A DNA stretch of 64,000 nt from an uncultured Neptuniibacter sp. GTDB taxonomy: Bacteria > Pseudomonadota > Gammaproteobacteria > Pseudomonadales > Balneatricaceae. This document shows, one piece after another, positions 16,813 through 27,196 of the stretch. Below the pieces are notes generated by a model, which ran no database searches, was not told the origin of the DNA, and worked only from the letters and a program-made list of their open reading frames with translations. The stretch spans positions 124,001 through 188,000 of the forward strand of contig NZ_CANMIR010000003.1 of assembly GCF_947498015.1 (NCBI RefSeq). Reading direction: 5' to 3'. Numbering within the stretch: position 1 is the first letter of the stretch; each line of letters opens with the position of its first letter. A program made the translations under genes and the position numbers.

Positions 16813-16995
16813 ATGGCAGTTCAGAAAAGTAAGAAGTCTCGTTCCCGTCGCGATATGCGTCGCTCCCACGATGCACTGGGTAACCCGACTCTGTCTGTAG
16901 AAGCAACTACCGGTGAAACTCACCGTCGTCACCACGTATCTGCTGACGGTTTCTACCGTGGTAAGCAGGTAGTAAACAAGCAGGATGACGAATAA
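16813..16995 (+). CDS. rpmF: Ribosomal protein bL32
   Basis: Complete 60-residue large-subunit protein. [20 protein letters not shown] is the standard bL32 start. No zinc-binding cysteines are present, so this is the C-minus form. CAGGAGC lies 9 bases before the ATG. It lies 23 bp after yceD and 2 bp before plsX, so translation is probably coupled. Confidence 0.98.
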   Translation: MAVQKSKKSRSRRDMRRSHDALGNPTLSVEATTGETHRRHHVSADGFYRGKQVVNKQDDE

Positions 16996-16997
16996 GC

Positions 16998-18014
16998 TTG
17001 TCAGAATACTACACCATTGCAGTTGATGTGATGGGCGGGGACTTCGGTCCCCGCGTTACAATTCCTGCAACTCTTGATGCTCTAAAACGTTTTCCCCACC
17101 TATCAGCCAAACTGGTTGGTCATTCCGAATCTATCACCCCTTATTTAAATTGCCTTCAAGCTGAAATCGCATGTCGTGTCGATATTGTCCATGCGCCTGA
17201 TGTGATCTCTATGTCAGAGAAACCCTCTCAGACGCTTCGTAACGGTAAGCAATCATCTATGTTCAGAGCGCTACAACTGGTCGCTGATCAGGAGGCTCAG
17301 GCGTGCGTTAGTGCTGGGAATACAGGTGCACTCATGGTGTTGGGGCGCTATATTCTGCGAACTTTACCTGGGATTGATCGTCCTGCCATTATCTCATCAG
17401 TTCCATCTGTGAATGGCCATTGTTATATGCTGGACCTTGGCGCAAATGTAGATTGTAGTGCAGAGCACCTTCTGCAGTTTGCAATTATGGGTTCTGTTAT
17501 GGCTGCGGCAGTCGATGACATTCCTCGTCCTAAGGTTGGATTACTCAATATTGGTCAGGAGGAGGTCAAGGGTAATGAGCAGGTTAAACTCGCTTCACGT
17601 CTGATCGATGAACAGGGTGGATTGAACTATATTGGTTATGTTGAAGGTGATGATCTGTATGCAGGCACCGCTGACGTAGTCGTGTGTGATGGGTTTGTAG
17701 GTAACATCGCCCTCAAAAGCAGCGAAGGTCTGGCTCGAATGATTAGCCATAAATTTCAGGCTAGCTTTCAGAAAGGGATCTATCGGCGAGCTCTGGCTAT
17801 GCTGGCAAGGCCTGTTTTACGTGATCTTAAAAAGCAGATGGACCCTTCCCGTCGCAATGGTGCTAGCCTTTTGGGGTTGCAGGGCATTGTGATTAAAAGT
17901 CATGGTTCAGCTAATCAGAATTGCTTTGGTTACGCCCTAGATCAAGCTGTTGCTGAGATTGAACAGAATGTCCCCCGCCTAATCTGTAAAGAAATAGAAG
18001 ATAAGCTGGCCTGA
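16998..18014 (+). CDS. plsX: Phosphate acyltransferase PlsX
   Basis: Makes acyl-phosphate from acyl-ACP for phospholipid synthesis together with PlsY. It has 338 residues; the start YYTIAVDVMGGDFGP, the CVSAGNTGALM loop, GLLNIGQEEVKGNE and VVCDGFVGN are family hallmarks. The start is TTG at 16998, two bases after the rpmF stop; the next methionine would remove the conserved N-terminus. There is no separate promoter. Expression probably depends on coupling to rpmF. Confidence 0.95.
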   Translation: MSEYYTIAVDVMGGDFGPRVTIPATLDALKRFPHLSAKLVGHSESITPYLNCLQAEIACRVDIVHAPDVISMSEKPSQTLRNGKQSSMFRALQLVADQEAQACVSAGNTGALMVLGRYILRTLPGIDRPAIISSVPSVNGHCYMLDLGANVDCSAEHLLQFAIMGSVMAAAVDDIPRPKVGLLNIGQEEVKGNEQVKLASRLIDEQGGLNYIGYVEGDDLYAGTADVVVCDGFVGNIALKSSEGLARMISHKFQASFQKGIYRRALAMLARPVLRDLKKQMDPSRRNGASLLGLQGIVIKSHGSANQNCFGYALDQAVAEIEQNVPRLICKEIEDKLA

Positions 18015-18113
18015 ATCTTCGTGTTACAGTTTTAATTGCCTCCGAATGTTGTAAACTACGGGCCAATCGCCTTAATTAACGGGCATTGTTCAAATTTACG
18101 ATTTGAGGAAATC

Positions 18114-19046
18114 ATGTCGCAAACTCTTGCATTTGTCTTTCCAGGACAAGGGTCTCAACAAGTAGGTATGCTTGCTGAGCTTTCTGAATCTCATCCAGTA
18201 ATTAAAAGTACCTTTGCTGAGGCATCTGAGGTTCTTGGTTATGATTTGTGGGAGCTGGTACAGAACGGCCCGGATACTGAACTAAATCAAACCGATAAAA
18301 CACAACCTGCACTGTTAACAGCTGGCGTTGCACTGTGGCGTCTATGGCAAGAGCAGGGTGGTAATAAACCTGCGCTGGTAGCCGGTCATAGCTTAGGTGA
18401 ATATACTGCACTGGTTTGTGCTGGGGCTATCAGCTTCGCTGATGGTGTAAAGCTGGTGAAGCTGCGTGGTGAGTTTATGCAGCAGGCTGTTCCAGTTGGT
18501 ACCGGTGCGATGGCAGCAGTTCTAGGCTTAGATGACGCTGGCATCGAGCAGGCATGTAAAGATGCAGAGCAGGGCGATGTGGTATCTCCAGTTAATTACA
18601 ACTGTCCTGGCCAGATTGTTATTGCTGGTCAGAAAGAAGCGGTAGATCGTGCTATCGAAAACTGTAAGGCAGCTGGTGCTAAGAGGGCTATCCCTCTACC
18701 TGTGAGTGTTCCTTCTCACTGTGCATTGATGAAGCCAGCAGCAGAAAAAATGGCTGAAGAGCTGGCTAAGATCGAGATTTCATTACCGGAAATTCCAGTT
18801 GTTCAGAACGTTACAGCAGCGGTGCCTACTTCGGTTGAAGAGCTTAAAGAAAACCTGCTAGCACAGTTATACAGCCCTGTTCTGTGGACTAAGAGTGTGC
18901 AGAGCATGGTAGAACAAGGTATTGAAAGCACCGTAGAGTGCGGACCAGGCAAAGTTCTGTCTGGATTGAATAAGAAAGTCCATAAACCTCTGAGCGTAGC
19001 AGCAATTGGTGATGCGGCAGGCCTTGAAAAGGCGCTAGGTCAGTAA
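18114..19046 (+). CDS. fabD: Malonyl-CoA:ACP transacylase FabD
   Basis: Transfers malonyl from CoA to acyl carrier protein, the entry to fatty-acid elongation. It has 310 residues from the ATG at 18114, which has TGAGGAA 5 bp upstream and gives the classic MSQTLAFVFPGQGSQ start; the frame extends to 18036 without family similarity. The catalytic Ser93 is in GHSLGEY and His202 in VPSHCALM. The order plsX-fabD-fabG-acpP-fabF follows the canonical cluster. Confidence 0.97.
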   Translation: MSQTLAFVFPGQGSQQVGMLAELSESHPVIKSTFAEASEVLGYDLWELVQNGPDTELNQTDKTQPALLTAGVALWRLWQEQGGNKPALVAGHSLGEYTALVCAGAISFADGVKLVKLRGEFMQQAVPVGTGAMAAVLGLDDAGIEQACKDAEQGDVVSPVNYNCPGQIVIAGQKEAVDRAIENCKAAGAKRAIPLPVSVPSHCALMKPAAEKMAEELAKIEISLPEIPVVQNVTAAVPTSVEELKENLLAQLYSPVLWTKSVQSMVEQGIESTVECGPGKVLSGLNKKVHKPLSVAAIGDAAGLEKALGQ

Positions 19047-19068
19047 TTGCTAAGCAAGGGAAATCGGA

Positions 19069-19812
19069 ATGAGTATTGAAGGTAAAGTCGCACTGGTCAC
19101 TGGTGCAACCCGAGGCATTGGTAAAGCCATTGCTCAGGAGCTTGGTAAGCAGGGTGCTGTTGTCGTTGGCACAGCTACCAGCGAAAATGGTGCTGCATCA
19201 ATCAGCGCTTATCTTGAAGAGTCAGGTATAAAAGGTACTGGTCTGGTACTGGATGTTTCAGATGCGGATTCTGTTGCGGACGTACTGAAAGCAGTTCAGT
19301 CTGATTTTGGTACAGTGGAAGTGTTGGTAAACAACGCTGGCATTACACGCGATAACATCCTGATGCGTATGAAGGATGATGAGTGGGATTCGGTAATCAA
19401 CACTAACCTGAACTCTGTTTATCGTCTGGTTAAAGGTTGCCTGCGTGGTATGACTAAGGCGCGCTGGGGTCGTATCATCAGCGTGAGCTCTGTAGTTGCT
19501 TCTATGGGTAATGCGGGCCAGGCAAACTATGCTGCGGCTAAATCCGGTATGGAAGGTTTTACGCGTGCGCTGGCACGTGAAGTAGGCTCCCGTAATATTA
19601 CGGTTAACTGCGTAGCACCAGGTTTTATCGACACAGATATGACCAGTGGCCTAGCAGATGAGCATAAAGAAGCACTTAAATCACAGATCCCTATGAACCG
19701 TTTGGGTCAGCCGGAAGAGATTGCGGCAGTTGTTGGTTTCTTAGCCAGCCAGGGTGGTGGTTACGTGACCGGTGAGTCGATTCAGGTCAACGGTGGCATG
19801 TATATGGGCTAA
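19069..19812 (+). CDS. fabG: 3-oxoacyl-ACP reductase FabG
   Basis: NADPH-dependent reductase of the fatty-acid cycle, a 247-residue short-chain dehydrogenase. It has the cofactor motif TGATRGIGKAIA, the NNAG element, the catalytic Ser in SVSSVV, the YAAAK catalytic Tyr-Lys pair, and the C-terminal EPGFIDTDM-like region APGFIDTDM. AAGGGAAATCGGA precedes the ATG. The gap to fabD is 22 bp. A 163-bp gap with hairpins separates it from acpP. Confidence 0.97.
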   Translation: MSIEGKVALVTGATRGIGKAIAQELGKQGAVVVGTATSENGAASISAYLEESGIKGTGLVLDVSDADSVADVLKAVQSDFGTVEVLVNNAGITRDNILMRMKDDEWDSVINTNLNSVYRLVKGCLRGMTKARWGRIISVSSVVASMGNAGQANYAAAKSGMEGFTRALAREVGSRNITVNCVAPGFIDTDMTSGLADEHKEALKSQIPMNRLGQPEEIAAVVGFLASQGGGYVTGESIQVNGGMYMG

Positions 19813-19881
19813 ATACCCATAGAAGGAATTGTTTTTTTCTTCGAATTGTTGATAATGTGCCGTCAGGTAGAGAGCAAACTA

Positions 19882-19950
19882 ACCGCTTAAGCTTGATAAA
19901 GATTAAGCGGTCTAATAAAATTTCTTTCCGCATATCAAAATGATGTGCGG
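19882..19950 (+). promoter_or_regulatory. Two hairpins in the fabG-acpP gap (acpP leader)
   Basis: Hairpin 1: ACCGCTTAA (19882-19890) pairs with TTAAGCGGT (19903-19911). Hairpin 2: CCGCATATC pairs with GATGTGCGG (19928-19950), with one mismatch. Neither has a clean T-run, although hairpin 1 is followed by TAATAAAATTTCTTT. They may be a partial attenuator or stabilise the abundant acpP message. Confidence 0.5.
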
Positions 19951-19975
19951 TGTTAATAAGAAGATAGGAAGAGAT

Positions 19976-20209
19976 ATGAGCAGCATTGAAGAGCGCGTAA
20001 AAAAGATCATCGCAGAACAGCTAGGTGTTAAAGAAGAAGAAGTGACTCAGGAAGCTTCTTTTGTTGAAGATCTGGGCGCAGATTCTTTGGACACAGTTGA
20101 GCTGGTAATGGCTCTGGAAGAAGAATTCGAAACTGAGATTCCAGACGAAGAAGCTGAGAAGATCACTACAGTTCAGCTGGCTATCGATTACATCAACGCT
20201 AATCAGTAA
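19976..20209 (+). CDS. acpP: Acyl carrier protein
   Basis: A 77-residue, strongly acidic carrier of the growing acyl chain. The phosphopantetheine site is Ser37 in [10 protein letters not shown]. The ATG at 19976 has AGGAAGAG upstream; the frame continues to 19940, but the extra residues are not part of the ACP fold. A separate leader and a strong terminator suggest that acpP is transcribed at a higher level than its neighbours. Confidence 0.98.
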   Translation: MSSIEERVKKIIAEQLGVKEEEVTQEASFVEDLGADSLDTVELVMALEEEFETEIPDEEAEKITTVQLAIDYINANQ

Positions 20210-20233
20210 TCGTTACAAGCAAGTATTTCTGAC

Positions 20234-20266
20234 AAGCCGCTCTATCACTGATAGCGCGGCTTTTCT
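20234..20266 (+). terminator. Terminator of acpP
   Basis: AAGCCGC / GCGGCTT outer stem with an inner CTATCA / TGATAG stem, followed by TTTTCTTTG. Confidence 0.85.
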
Positions 20267-20317
20267 TTGTCTATAGCACAAAGAATTGAACGTTATAGCT
20301 TTATATGGAGATAATAA

Positions 20318-21556
20318 ATGTCACGTAGGCGTGTTGTAGTTACCGGTATCGGCATGCTAACTCCTATCGGTAATACTGTTTCTGAAACCTGGGAGCATCT
20401 ATTGGCAGGTAAAAGTGGCGCAGCTCCGATAACTCATTTTGATACAGCGCCTTTTGCAACAAAGTTTTCAGCTTCGGTCAAAAATTTTGATGTGACAGAG
20501 TACATGAGCCCGAAAGATGCACGAAAGATGGATCTCTTCATTCAATATGGAATGGCGGCTGGTATGCAGGCGATTAGTGACTCTGGGTTTGAAGTAACTG
20601 AGTGCAATGCAGCCCGCATCGGCTGTGCAATAGGGTCAGGTATCGGTGGCCTGCCGATGATCGAGAAAAACGTCGGGGTTCTTGAAGCCAGTGGTCCGCG
20701 TAGGGTCTCTCCTTTCTTTGTTCCTGGTAGTATCATCAATATGATTGGTGGCAACCTTGCAATCAAATATGGTCTTAAAGGCCCCAATATTGCGATTACG
20801 ACTGCCTGTACGACTGGAACACATAATATTGGTCATGCGATGAGAAGCATCCAATATGGTGACGCTGATGTTATGCTGGCAGGGGGGGCTGAAATGGCGA
20901 CCACCCCACTGGGTATTGCTGGTTTTTCTGCAGCGCGGGCGCTTTCAACACGTAATGATGATCCCACAACTGCAAGCCGTCCCTGGGATAAGGATCGTGA
21001 TGGTTTTGTACTGGGAGATGGCGCGGGCATCTTAGTTCTGGAAGAGTATGAGCACGCAAAAAAAAGGGGGGCTCATATCTATTGTGAGCTAGCTGGCTTT
21101 GGCATGAGTGATGACGCTTATCATATGACTGCACCGCCTGAAAGTGGCGAGGGTGCGGCCCTGTCCATGAGTAATGCGATAGCTGATGCAGATCTGCCCG
21201 TAGATAAGATTCATTATATCAATGCGCACGGGACTTCCACGCCTGCAGGTGATGTTGCTGAATCAAACGCTACCAAAAAGGTTTTGGGTTCAGCCGCAGA
21301 AGTTGTTCGCATGAGCTCAACAAAGTCGATGATAGGACATCTGCTTGGTGCTGCAGGTGCAGTGGAAGCGATCTTTTGTGTTCTTGCACTGAGAGATCAG
21401 GTAGCGCCACCCACGATAAATCTTGATAACCCATCAGATGGTTGTGATCTCAATTATGTTCCCCATAGCCCTCAAAGTTGTCGTATAGATACAGCTATAT
21501 CTAACTCTTTTGGATTTGGTGGTACGAATGGAACGTTGTTGTTCAAGAAAATATAA
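20318..21556 (+). CDS. fabF: 3-oxoacyl-ACP synthase II FabF
   Basis: Condensing enzyme of fatty-acid elongation, 412 residues. The catalytic Cys164 is in [14 protein letters not shown]; the two histidines are in [11 protein letters not shown] and [13 protein letters not shown]; the C-terminal [10 protein letters not shown] loop is intact. TGGAGATAATAA precedes the ATG. It is followed within 10 bp by pabC, as in the usual cluster. Confidence 0.97.
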   Translation: MSRRRVVVTGIGMLTPIGNTVSETWEHLLAGKSGAAPITHFDTAPFATKFSASVKNFDVTEYMSPKDARKMDLFIQYGMAAGMQAISDSGFEVTECNAARIGCAIGSGIGGLPMIEKNVGVLEASGPRRVSPFFVPGSIINMIGGNLAIKYGLKGPNIAITTACTTGTHNIGHAMRSIQYGDADVMLAGGAEMATTPLGIAGFSAARALSTRNDDPTTASRPWDKDRDGFVLGDGAGILVLEEYEHAKKRGAHIYCELAGFGMSDDAYHMTAPPESGEGAALSMSNAIADADLPVDKIHYINAHGTSTPAGDVAESNATKKVLGSAAEVVRMSSTKSMIGHLLGAAGAVEAIFCVLALRDQVAPPTINLDNPSDGCDLNYVPHSPQSCRIDTAISNSFGFGGTNGTLLFKKI

Positions 21557-21565
21557 AGGCCCCAG

Positions 21566-22378
21566 ATGAAGTGTTGGGTAAATGGAATCGAGGCAGACTC
21601 TATCGATATAGCTGATAGAGGCCTATGTTACGGGGATGGTCTATTTGAAACTATTCTTGTTACAAATGGTACGCCCCATCTTTATAATCAGCACATTCTG
21701 CGATTAGGTAGAGGCCTTGACAGGCTTCGCTTTCCTCCTGAAACGCTGGATCTGGTGTCAGCTGAGCTTGATAGGTTAGACCTAAAGGGTGATCAGGTTC
21801 TAAAAATTACAGTAACACGGGGCGTTGGTCCTCGAGGGTATGCCCCTTCGTCTGGCTCCGAGCCTTCTCGGATCATCACGCTTTCTTCATATGCAGGAAA
21901 TGATCAGCATCGTTTAACTGGCATTAACCTTAGATTGTGTAGCCAGCCTCTGGGGATTAACCCTCAACTAGCTCAGTTAAAACACCTAAATCGTCTTGAG
22001 CAGGTACTTGCAAGAGGGGAGTGGAGTGACCCTGACATCGCTGAGGGGGTGATGCTTGATGTAGACGGGTATCCAATTGAAGGTACGATGAGTAATATCT
22101 TCTGGGTAGCTTCAAATAAGATCTTCACACCTGATCTGGATCGTTGTGGTATCCAGGGGGTGATGCGTGATCATCTGATCTCCCTTTTGCGTGCAGAGGG
22201 GATTGAGGTAGATATCGGGCGTTACAACCTTGATGATCTTCATTTGGCTGAAGAAGTTTTTGTGTGCAATAGCCTGATTGGTATCTGGCCTGTTATTCAA
22301 TTCGAAGCTTCTACATACGCAATAGGAAAATATACGCGTCTCCTTCAGGGGCTATTACAAAAGGAAATAAGTAGTTGA
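21566..22378 (+). CDS. pabC: Aminodeoxychorismate lyase PabC
   Basis: Class IV PLP enzyme that releases pyruvate from aminodeoxychorismate to give p-aminobenzoate for folate. It has 270 residues. ADRGLCYGDGLFETI is the family start; the PLP lysine is probably Lys139 in AQLKHLNRLEQVLAR; VFVCNSLIGIWPV is the conserved C-terminal motif. Its stop overlaps the TTG start of mltG by 4 bases, so the two are translationally coupled. Confidence 0.93.
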   Translation: MKCWVNGIEADSIDIADRGLCYGDGLFETILVTNGTPHLYNQHILRLGRGLDRLRFPPETLDLVSAELDRLDLKGDQVLKITVTRGVGPRGYAPSSGSEPSRIITLSSYAGNDQHRLTGINLRLCSQPLGINPQLAQLKHLNRLEQVLARGEWSDPDIAEGVMLDVDGYPIEGTMSNIFWVASNKIFTPDLDRCGIQGVMRDHLISLLRAEGIEVDIGRYNLDDLHLAEEVFVCNSLIGIWPVIQFEASTYAIGKYTRLLQGLLQKEISS

Positions 22379-23400
22379 AGAAACTCGTTGTAACTTTTCT
22401 TATTCTGGTAACGTTAACAGGCATTGCTGCATCCTGGCTCTGGCACGATTACCAGCGTTATTTGTCAGCTCCACTTTTAATTGAAAATGATATGGTTTTT
22501 TTGGTTAAAAAAGGCAGTAATTACAATGAGATACTGAATGATGTTAAACTGATTTCTGGTGGGGTTAGCATCCCCTATCTGAAGTTTTACGGCCGTCATT
22601 CAAAGCTTGCTAATAAAATTAAAGCCGGTGAATACCAGCTTAGTGCTGGCATAACACCCAAAAAATTCCTGGAAATTATCACATCGGGCCGTTCAATCAA
22701 TTACCAGTTCACGATAGTTGAAGGCAGTACTTTTAAAGATCTAATCGCTAATATCTCCGCTAGTAAAACGCTTGTTGATGACGTTAGCTCATTAACTGAT
22801 CAAGAGCTCATTCAGCAACTCAATGTGTCTGAAAATTATCCTGAAGGGTTATTTCTGGCTGAAACCTATAGCTATGAAAAAAACAGTTCAGCCATGGCTT
22901 TGCTGAAACGTGCGAATCGTTTGATGGCGGGGATTCTAAATGAACAGTGGCAAGTTAGGGATAAAAGCTTACCCTATAAAACACCTTATGAAGCTTTGAT
23001 CATGGCCTCTATCGTTGAGAAAGAGACAGCACGAGCAGATGAGCGTCCTATCATCGCCGGAGTGTTTGTCAGAAGGCTTAATAAAAAGATGCGCCTGCAA
23101 ACAGATCCTACCGTCATATACGGGATGGGAGAGAGTTACAAAGGTAATATTCGCCGTTCAGACCTTCGCAAAGCGACGCCTTACAATACCTATGTGATAC
23201 CTGCTCTTCCTCCAACCCCAATTGCCATGGTCGGCCGTGAGGCCATCTCTGCGGCTCTCAATCCTGCACCGGGTAAGGCTCTCTATTTTGTTGCTAAAGG
23301 CGATGGTAGTCATTACTTCTCAAAAACACTCAAAGAACATAACAATGCGGTTCGACGCTACCAGCTATCACGCCGAAAAGATTATCGTTCTTCACCATAA
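22375..23400 (+). CDS. mltG: Endolytic murein transglycosylase MltG
   Basis: Inner-membrane enzyme that cuts nascent peptidoglycan glycan strands. It has 341 residues, an N-terminal membrane anchor (about 1-23) and a YceG catalytic domain. The catalytic glutamate lies in ASIVEKETARADERP near residue 215; QTDPTVIYGMG and PYNTYVIPALPPTPI are conserved. The start is TTG at 22375, overlapping pabC; AAGGAAAT lies upstream. Confidence 0.95.
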   Translation: MKKLVVTFLILVTLTGIAASWLWHDYQRYLSAPLLIENDMVFLVKKGSNYNEILNDVKLISGGVSIPYLKFYGRHSKLANKIKAGEYQLSAGITPKKFLEIITSGRSINYQFTIVEGSTFKDLIANISASKTLVDDVSSLTDQELIQQLNVSENYPEGLFLAETYSYEKNSSAMALLKRANRLMAGILNEQWQVRDKSLPYKTPYEALIMASIVEKETARADERPIIAGVFVRRLNKKMRLQTDPTVIYGMGESYKGNIRRSDLRKATPYNTYVIPALPPTPIAMVGREAISAALNPAPGKALYFVAKGDGSHYFSKTLKEHNNAVRRYQLSRRKDYRSSP

Positions 23401-23412
23401 ATCTGTATCTGA

Positions 23413-24054
<642 letters not shown>

Positions 24055-24056
24055 AC

Positions 24057-25052
24057 ATGGCTGAGATGCTATCTGCTTATCCCTGGTTTATAGAAAGGCT
24101 TACTCATCTGGCTAAGCTTCATGATGGCAAGCGTTTGCCTCATGCATTGCTCATTCATGGTATGACTGGAATTGGCAAAGGACATTTTGCCGAATGTTTT
24201 GCTCAGTATCTTCTTTGCCACTCGCCACAGGAAACCCAGGCATGCGGTCAATGTAAAGGGTGTGAACTCAATGCGGCCGGCAGTCATCCGGATCTCTATC
24301 TGTTGAAACCGGAAGAGGAGGGTAAGCAACTCAAGGTCGATCAGATCAGGGCGTTGGGTGATTTCATATACAGTACCGCTCAACAGGGCGGCTACCGCGT
24401 TGTCATTGTCGAGCCGGCCGATTCAATGAATGTGGCTTCTGCTAATGCGTTACTGAAGATGCTGGAAGAGCCAGGTAAAGATACGCTCATCTTGCTTGTC
24501 ACCTCCAAAATGGGGCAGGTATTACCCACTATCAAAAGCCGATGTCAGCATATTGAGTGTTATACACCTTCTGAGGCTCAGGCGATCGAGTGGTTGATGG
24601 CGGCCTCTGATATTGATTCAGATAAAGCCCAAAGTGTTCTCCATATCAATCGTGGAGCCCCTAAAGAAGCACTAAATTATTTAGAAAAAGGGCTGCATGA
24701 TGATCGAGCCCAACTGATCAGGGGGTTGGCTGATATTCTTAAGCAAAGACGCACTCCTATCGAAGTCGCTCAATCATGGCAGAAGCAGGACCTGGAACTC
24801 ATTTTAGGTTGGTTATATAGCTTGCTCTCTGACATCGCGCGTGGTGCAGTATGTCAAAGCGAAGAGCTAATTCGTCAAGATGATGCACGTAATATGATTA
24901 ATGCAGTTGCTAAAAAAACTAACCCCGTTAAAATCTTTGGATTAGCTGATAAAGTTCAAGAGGAACGTAGAGCTATTTTGCTCAGGCAAAACCCAAATAA
25001 GCAATTATTGCTAGAATGCATCTTGCTGGAGTGGGCAGCACTTTATTCATAA
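24057..25052 (+). CDS. holB: DNA polymerase III delta' subunit HolB
   Basis: Clamp-loader subunit. AAA+ fold with the P-loop HGMTGIGKGHFAE and the zinc-binding cysteines in CxxCxxC form (ACGQCKGCELNAAGSHPDL). VEPADSMNVASANALLKMLEEP is the conserved Walker B/sensor block. The ATG at 24057 gives the MAE start seen in relatives; a TTG at 24051, overlapping the tmk stop, is an alternative. It is 332 residues long and typical in length. Confidence 0.93.
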   Translation: MAEMLSAYPWFIERLTHLAKLHDGKRLPHALLIHGMTGIGKGHFAECFAQYLLCHSPQETQACGQCKGCELNAAGSHPDLYLLKPEEEGKQLKVDQIRALGDFIYSTAQQGGYRVVIVEPADSMNVASANALLKMLEEPGKDTLILLVTSKMGQVLPTIKSRCQHIECYTPSEAQAIEWLMAASDIDSDKAQSVLHINRGAPKEALNYLEKGLHDDRAQLIRGLADILKQRRTPIEVAQSWQKQDLELILGWLYSLLSDIARGAVCQSEELIRQDDARNMINAVAKKTNPVKIFGLADKVQEERRAILLRQNPNKQLLLECILLEWAALYS

Positions 25053-25068
25053 GGAGAATAGAACCGAT

Positions 25069-25419
25069 ATGGTAGCAGTTCCGCGTTTAAGTCACGGTAT
25101 TCTGTCTTTAACTATCAAGACTAAAGAAGAGCTGTACCAGGCTTACCTGCCATATATCTCTAATGGCGGTCTATTCATTCCAACCCTTCGTTCTTATCAC
25201 TTGGGTGAAGAGGTGTTCATGCTTCTCGAGTTGATGGAAGAGGGTGACAAGATCCCTGTAACTGGCAAGGTAGTGTGGGTTACACCAAAGGGTGCTCAGG
25301 GTGGTCGTACCCCCGGCATTGGGATACAGCTATCTCCGGATGACTCAACCTTAATCAACAAAATTGAGACCTACCTCGCAGGCGCGCTTAACTCTGAACG
25401 TAAAACAAACGCGCTCTAA
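25069..25419 (+). CDS. pilZ: PilZ-type type IV pilus protein
   Basis: A 116-residue PilZ-domain protein of the kind encoded after holB and needed for type IV pilus assembly. GGLFIPTLRSYHLGEEVFMLLEL and KVVWVTPKGAQGGRTPGIGIQL follow the family. The RxxxR motif for cyclic-di-GMP is absent at the N-terminus, as in other true PilZ pilus proteins. AAGGAG lies before the ATG. Confidence 0.92.
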   Translation: MVAVPRLSHGILSLTIKTKEELYQAYLPYISNGGLFIPTLRSYHLGEEVFMLLELMEEGDKIPVTGKVVWVTPKGAQGGRTPGIGIQLSPDDSTLINKIETYLAGALNSERKTNAL

Positions 25420-25449
25420 CTGGTCGACTAAGCCGAAACTCCCATCTTT

Positions 25450-26229
25450 ATGTTTATAGATTCTCACTGTCACCTGGACAGGATTGACCTGTCTCCGTAT
25501 GAAAATAATTTTGAAGCGATGCTTCAGTCTGCAAAAGATCGTGATATCGACAAGATGCTTTGTGTATCTATTTCGATGGAACAGTTTGAGCCGATGTATG
25601 AACTGATCAAACCGCATAGTTCTATTTTTGCCTCTGTTGGTGTTCACCCTTTGAGTGCGGATAAGGAGCAGGTAGCGGTAGAGCAACTGATCGAATCTGC
25701 CGGAAAGAAGCGCATTGTCGCAATTGGTGAAACTGGGCTGGATTATTACTACCAACAAGATACAGTTGAACTGCAGAAGCAGAGTTTTCGCAATCATCTT
25801 GTGGCGGCATCTCAGCTCGAAATGCCTGTAATAGTGCATACCAGAGCTGCGAGAGAAGATACTCTGGCGATGATTAAAGAGTACGGAGACCTTGACAGTG
25901 CAGGGGTACTTCACTGTTTCACGGAAGATTGGGGTATGGCCAAATCGGCTCTGGACCTCAACTACTACATCTCTTTTTCCGGCATTACTACCTTTCGCAA
26001 TGCGGAAGAGCTTAGAGAGGTTGTTAAGAAGGTGCCACTGGAACGTATTTTAATTGAAACCGATGCCCCTTATCTTGCGCCCGTACCTCATCGGGGTAAA
26101 AAAAATGAACCTAAATATGTGGTCGAAGTTGCACAATGCATAGCCGACCTGAAAGGCGTTAGCTTATCTGAGATAGCAGCAGTTACCACAGATAATTTCT
26201 ATCGGCTGTTTAGTAAAGCGGATGTCTGA
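25450..26229 (+). CDS. TatD-family metal-dependent hydrolase (YcfH type)
   Basis: A 259-residue TIM-barrel deoxyribonuclease-like enzyme. Metal ligands appear in DSHCHLDRIDL, GETGLDYYY, MPVIVHTRAA, VLHCFTED and ETDAPYLAPVPHRG. The position after pilZ is conserved and marks it as the YcfH paralogue; the physiological substrate is uncertain (DNA ends or D-amino-acyl groups have been suggested for the family). Its last 8 bases overlap the following radical SAM gene. Confidence 0.92.
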   Translation: MFIDSHCHLDRIDLSPYENNFEAMLQSAKDRDIDKMLCVSISMEQFEPMYELIKPHSSIFASVGVHPLSADKEQVAVEQLIESAGKKRIVAIGETGLDYYYQQDTVELQKQSFRNHLVAASQLEMPVIVHTRAAREDTLAMIKEYGDLDSAGVLHCFTEDWGMAKSALDLNYYISFSGITTFRNAEELREVVKKVPLERILIETDAPYLAPVPHRGKKNEPKYVVEVAQCIADLKGVSLSEIAAVTTDNFYRLFSKADV

Positions 26230-27124
26230 TATGTACCCTCCTATCAATTATATCGAGCCGGTCTTTCGCCCCCCAAGTGAGGCTAATTCTTTAATTCTTC
26301 AGGTCACTAATGGCTGTAGTTGGAACAATTGCACCTTCTGTGAGATGTACACATTACCGCAAAAAAAGTTCAGGCCTAAACCTCAGGCTGACATTGATCA
26401 AGAGATTCGTAACTGTGCAGAATCGCTGGGTCAGGTGAGACGTGTGTTCCTTGCAGATGGCGATGCTATGGCACTTTCGGTAAAACGCCTCAAAGCGATT
26501 CTGATATCTATTCGAACCTACCTGCAATCAGTTACGCGAGTATCATCCTACTGTTTGCCTCGTAATCTGATCAAGAAATCAGTGGAGGAGTTAGCAGAGC
26601 TGAAAGAGCTGGGTCTTGAACTGCTTTATGTGGGTGCTGAAAGTGGAAATGATGAGGTTCTAGCCAAGATAGATAAAGGTGAAACCTATGATTCCACGCT
26701 CGAGTCATTGCTAAAAATTAAAGCAGCAGGCATCAAATCATCTGTGATGATCATCAATGGCATGGGGGGCGTTAATTACAGTGCTCAACATGCATTAGAC
26801 TCCGCCAGATTAGTTAATGAAGCACAACCTGAGTACCTGGCAACACTTGTTCTGTTCTTCCGGCAGGGTGAACAGCGATTTAGAGAAGCGTTTGGAGGCG
26901 ATTTTACCGCCTGTAATCAAATGCAGCTGATTGAAGAGATGAAAACGTTGCTTAGTACTCTCGAGCTTAAGAAAACGATATTTAGAAGCGATCATGCTTC
27001 CAATTATCTGGTTTTAAAGGGGGTGCTGGGTAGAGATAAGCCGATGTTATTGCAGAGCATAGATGCTGCTTTGAATCACGAGGATAGGGTATTTCTTCGG
27101 AGTGAGAGAATGCGGGGGCTGTAA
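26222..27124 (+). CDS. Radical SAM protein, unassigned function
   Basis: A 300-residue radical SAM enzyme. The iron-sulfur motif is CSWNNCTFC (C-x4-C-x2-C) instead of the commoner C-x3-C-x2-C; this spacing occurs in an Elp3/YgiQ-related group. FLADGDAMALSVKRL and LYVGAESGNDEVLAKI follow the SAM-barrel pattern (GGE-like and GxESG strands). No accessory domain is visible. It overlaps tatD by 8 bases, so the two are probably co-transcribed. The start is ATG at 26222 or the fourth-codon ATG at 26231. The reaction cannot be told from the sequence. Confidence 0.85.
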   Translation: MSDMYPPINYIEPVFRPPSEANSLILQVTNGCSWNNCTFCEMYTLPQKKFRPKPQADIDQEIRNCAESLGQVRRVFLADGDAMALSVKRLKAILISIRTYLQSVTRVSSYCLPRNLIKKSVEELAELKELGLELLYVGAESGNDEVLAKIDKGETYDSTLESLLKIKAAGIKSSVMIINGMGGVNYSAQHALDSARLVNEAQPEYLATLVLFFRQGEQRFREAFGGDFTACNQMQLIEEMKTLLSTLELKKTIFRSDHASNYLVLKGVLGRDKPMLLQSIDAALNHEDRVFLRSERMRGL

Positions 27125-27196
27125 GTTTGATACTAACGTATCTTTTAAATAGTTAAATTAAGTACGAGAGAATTAATTACATTTCTATATTTTGTG

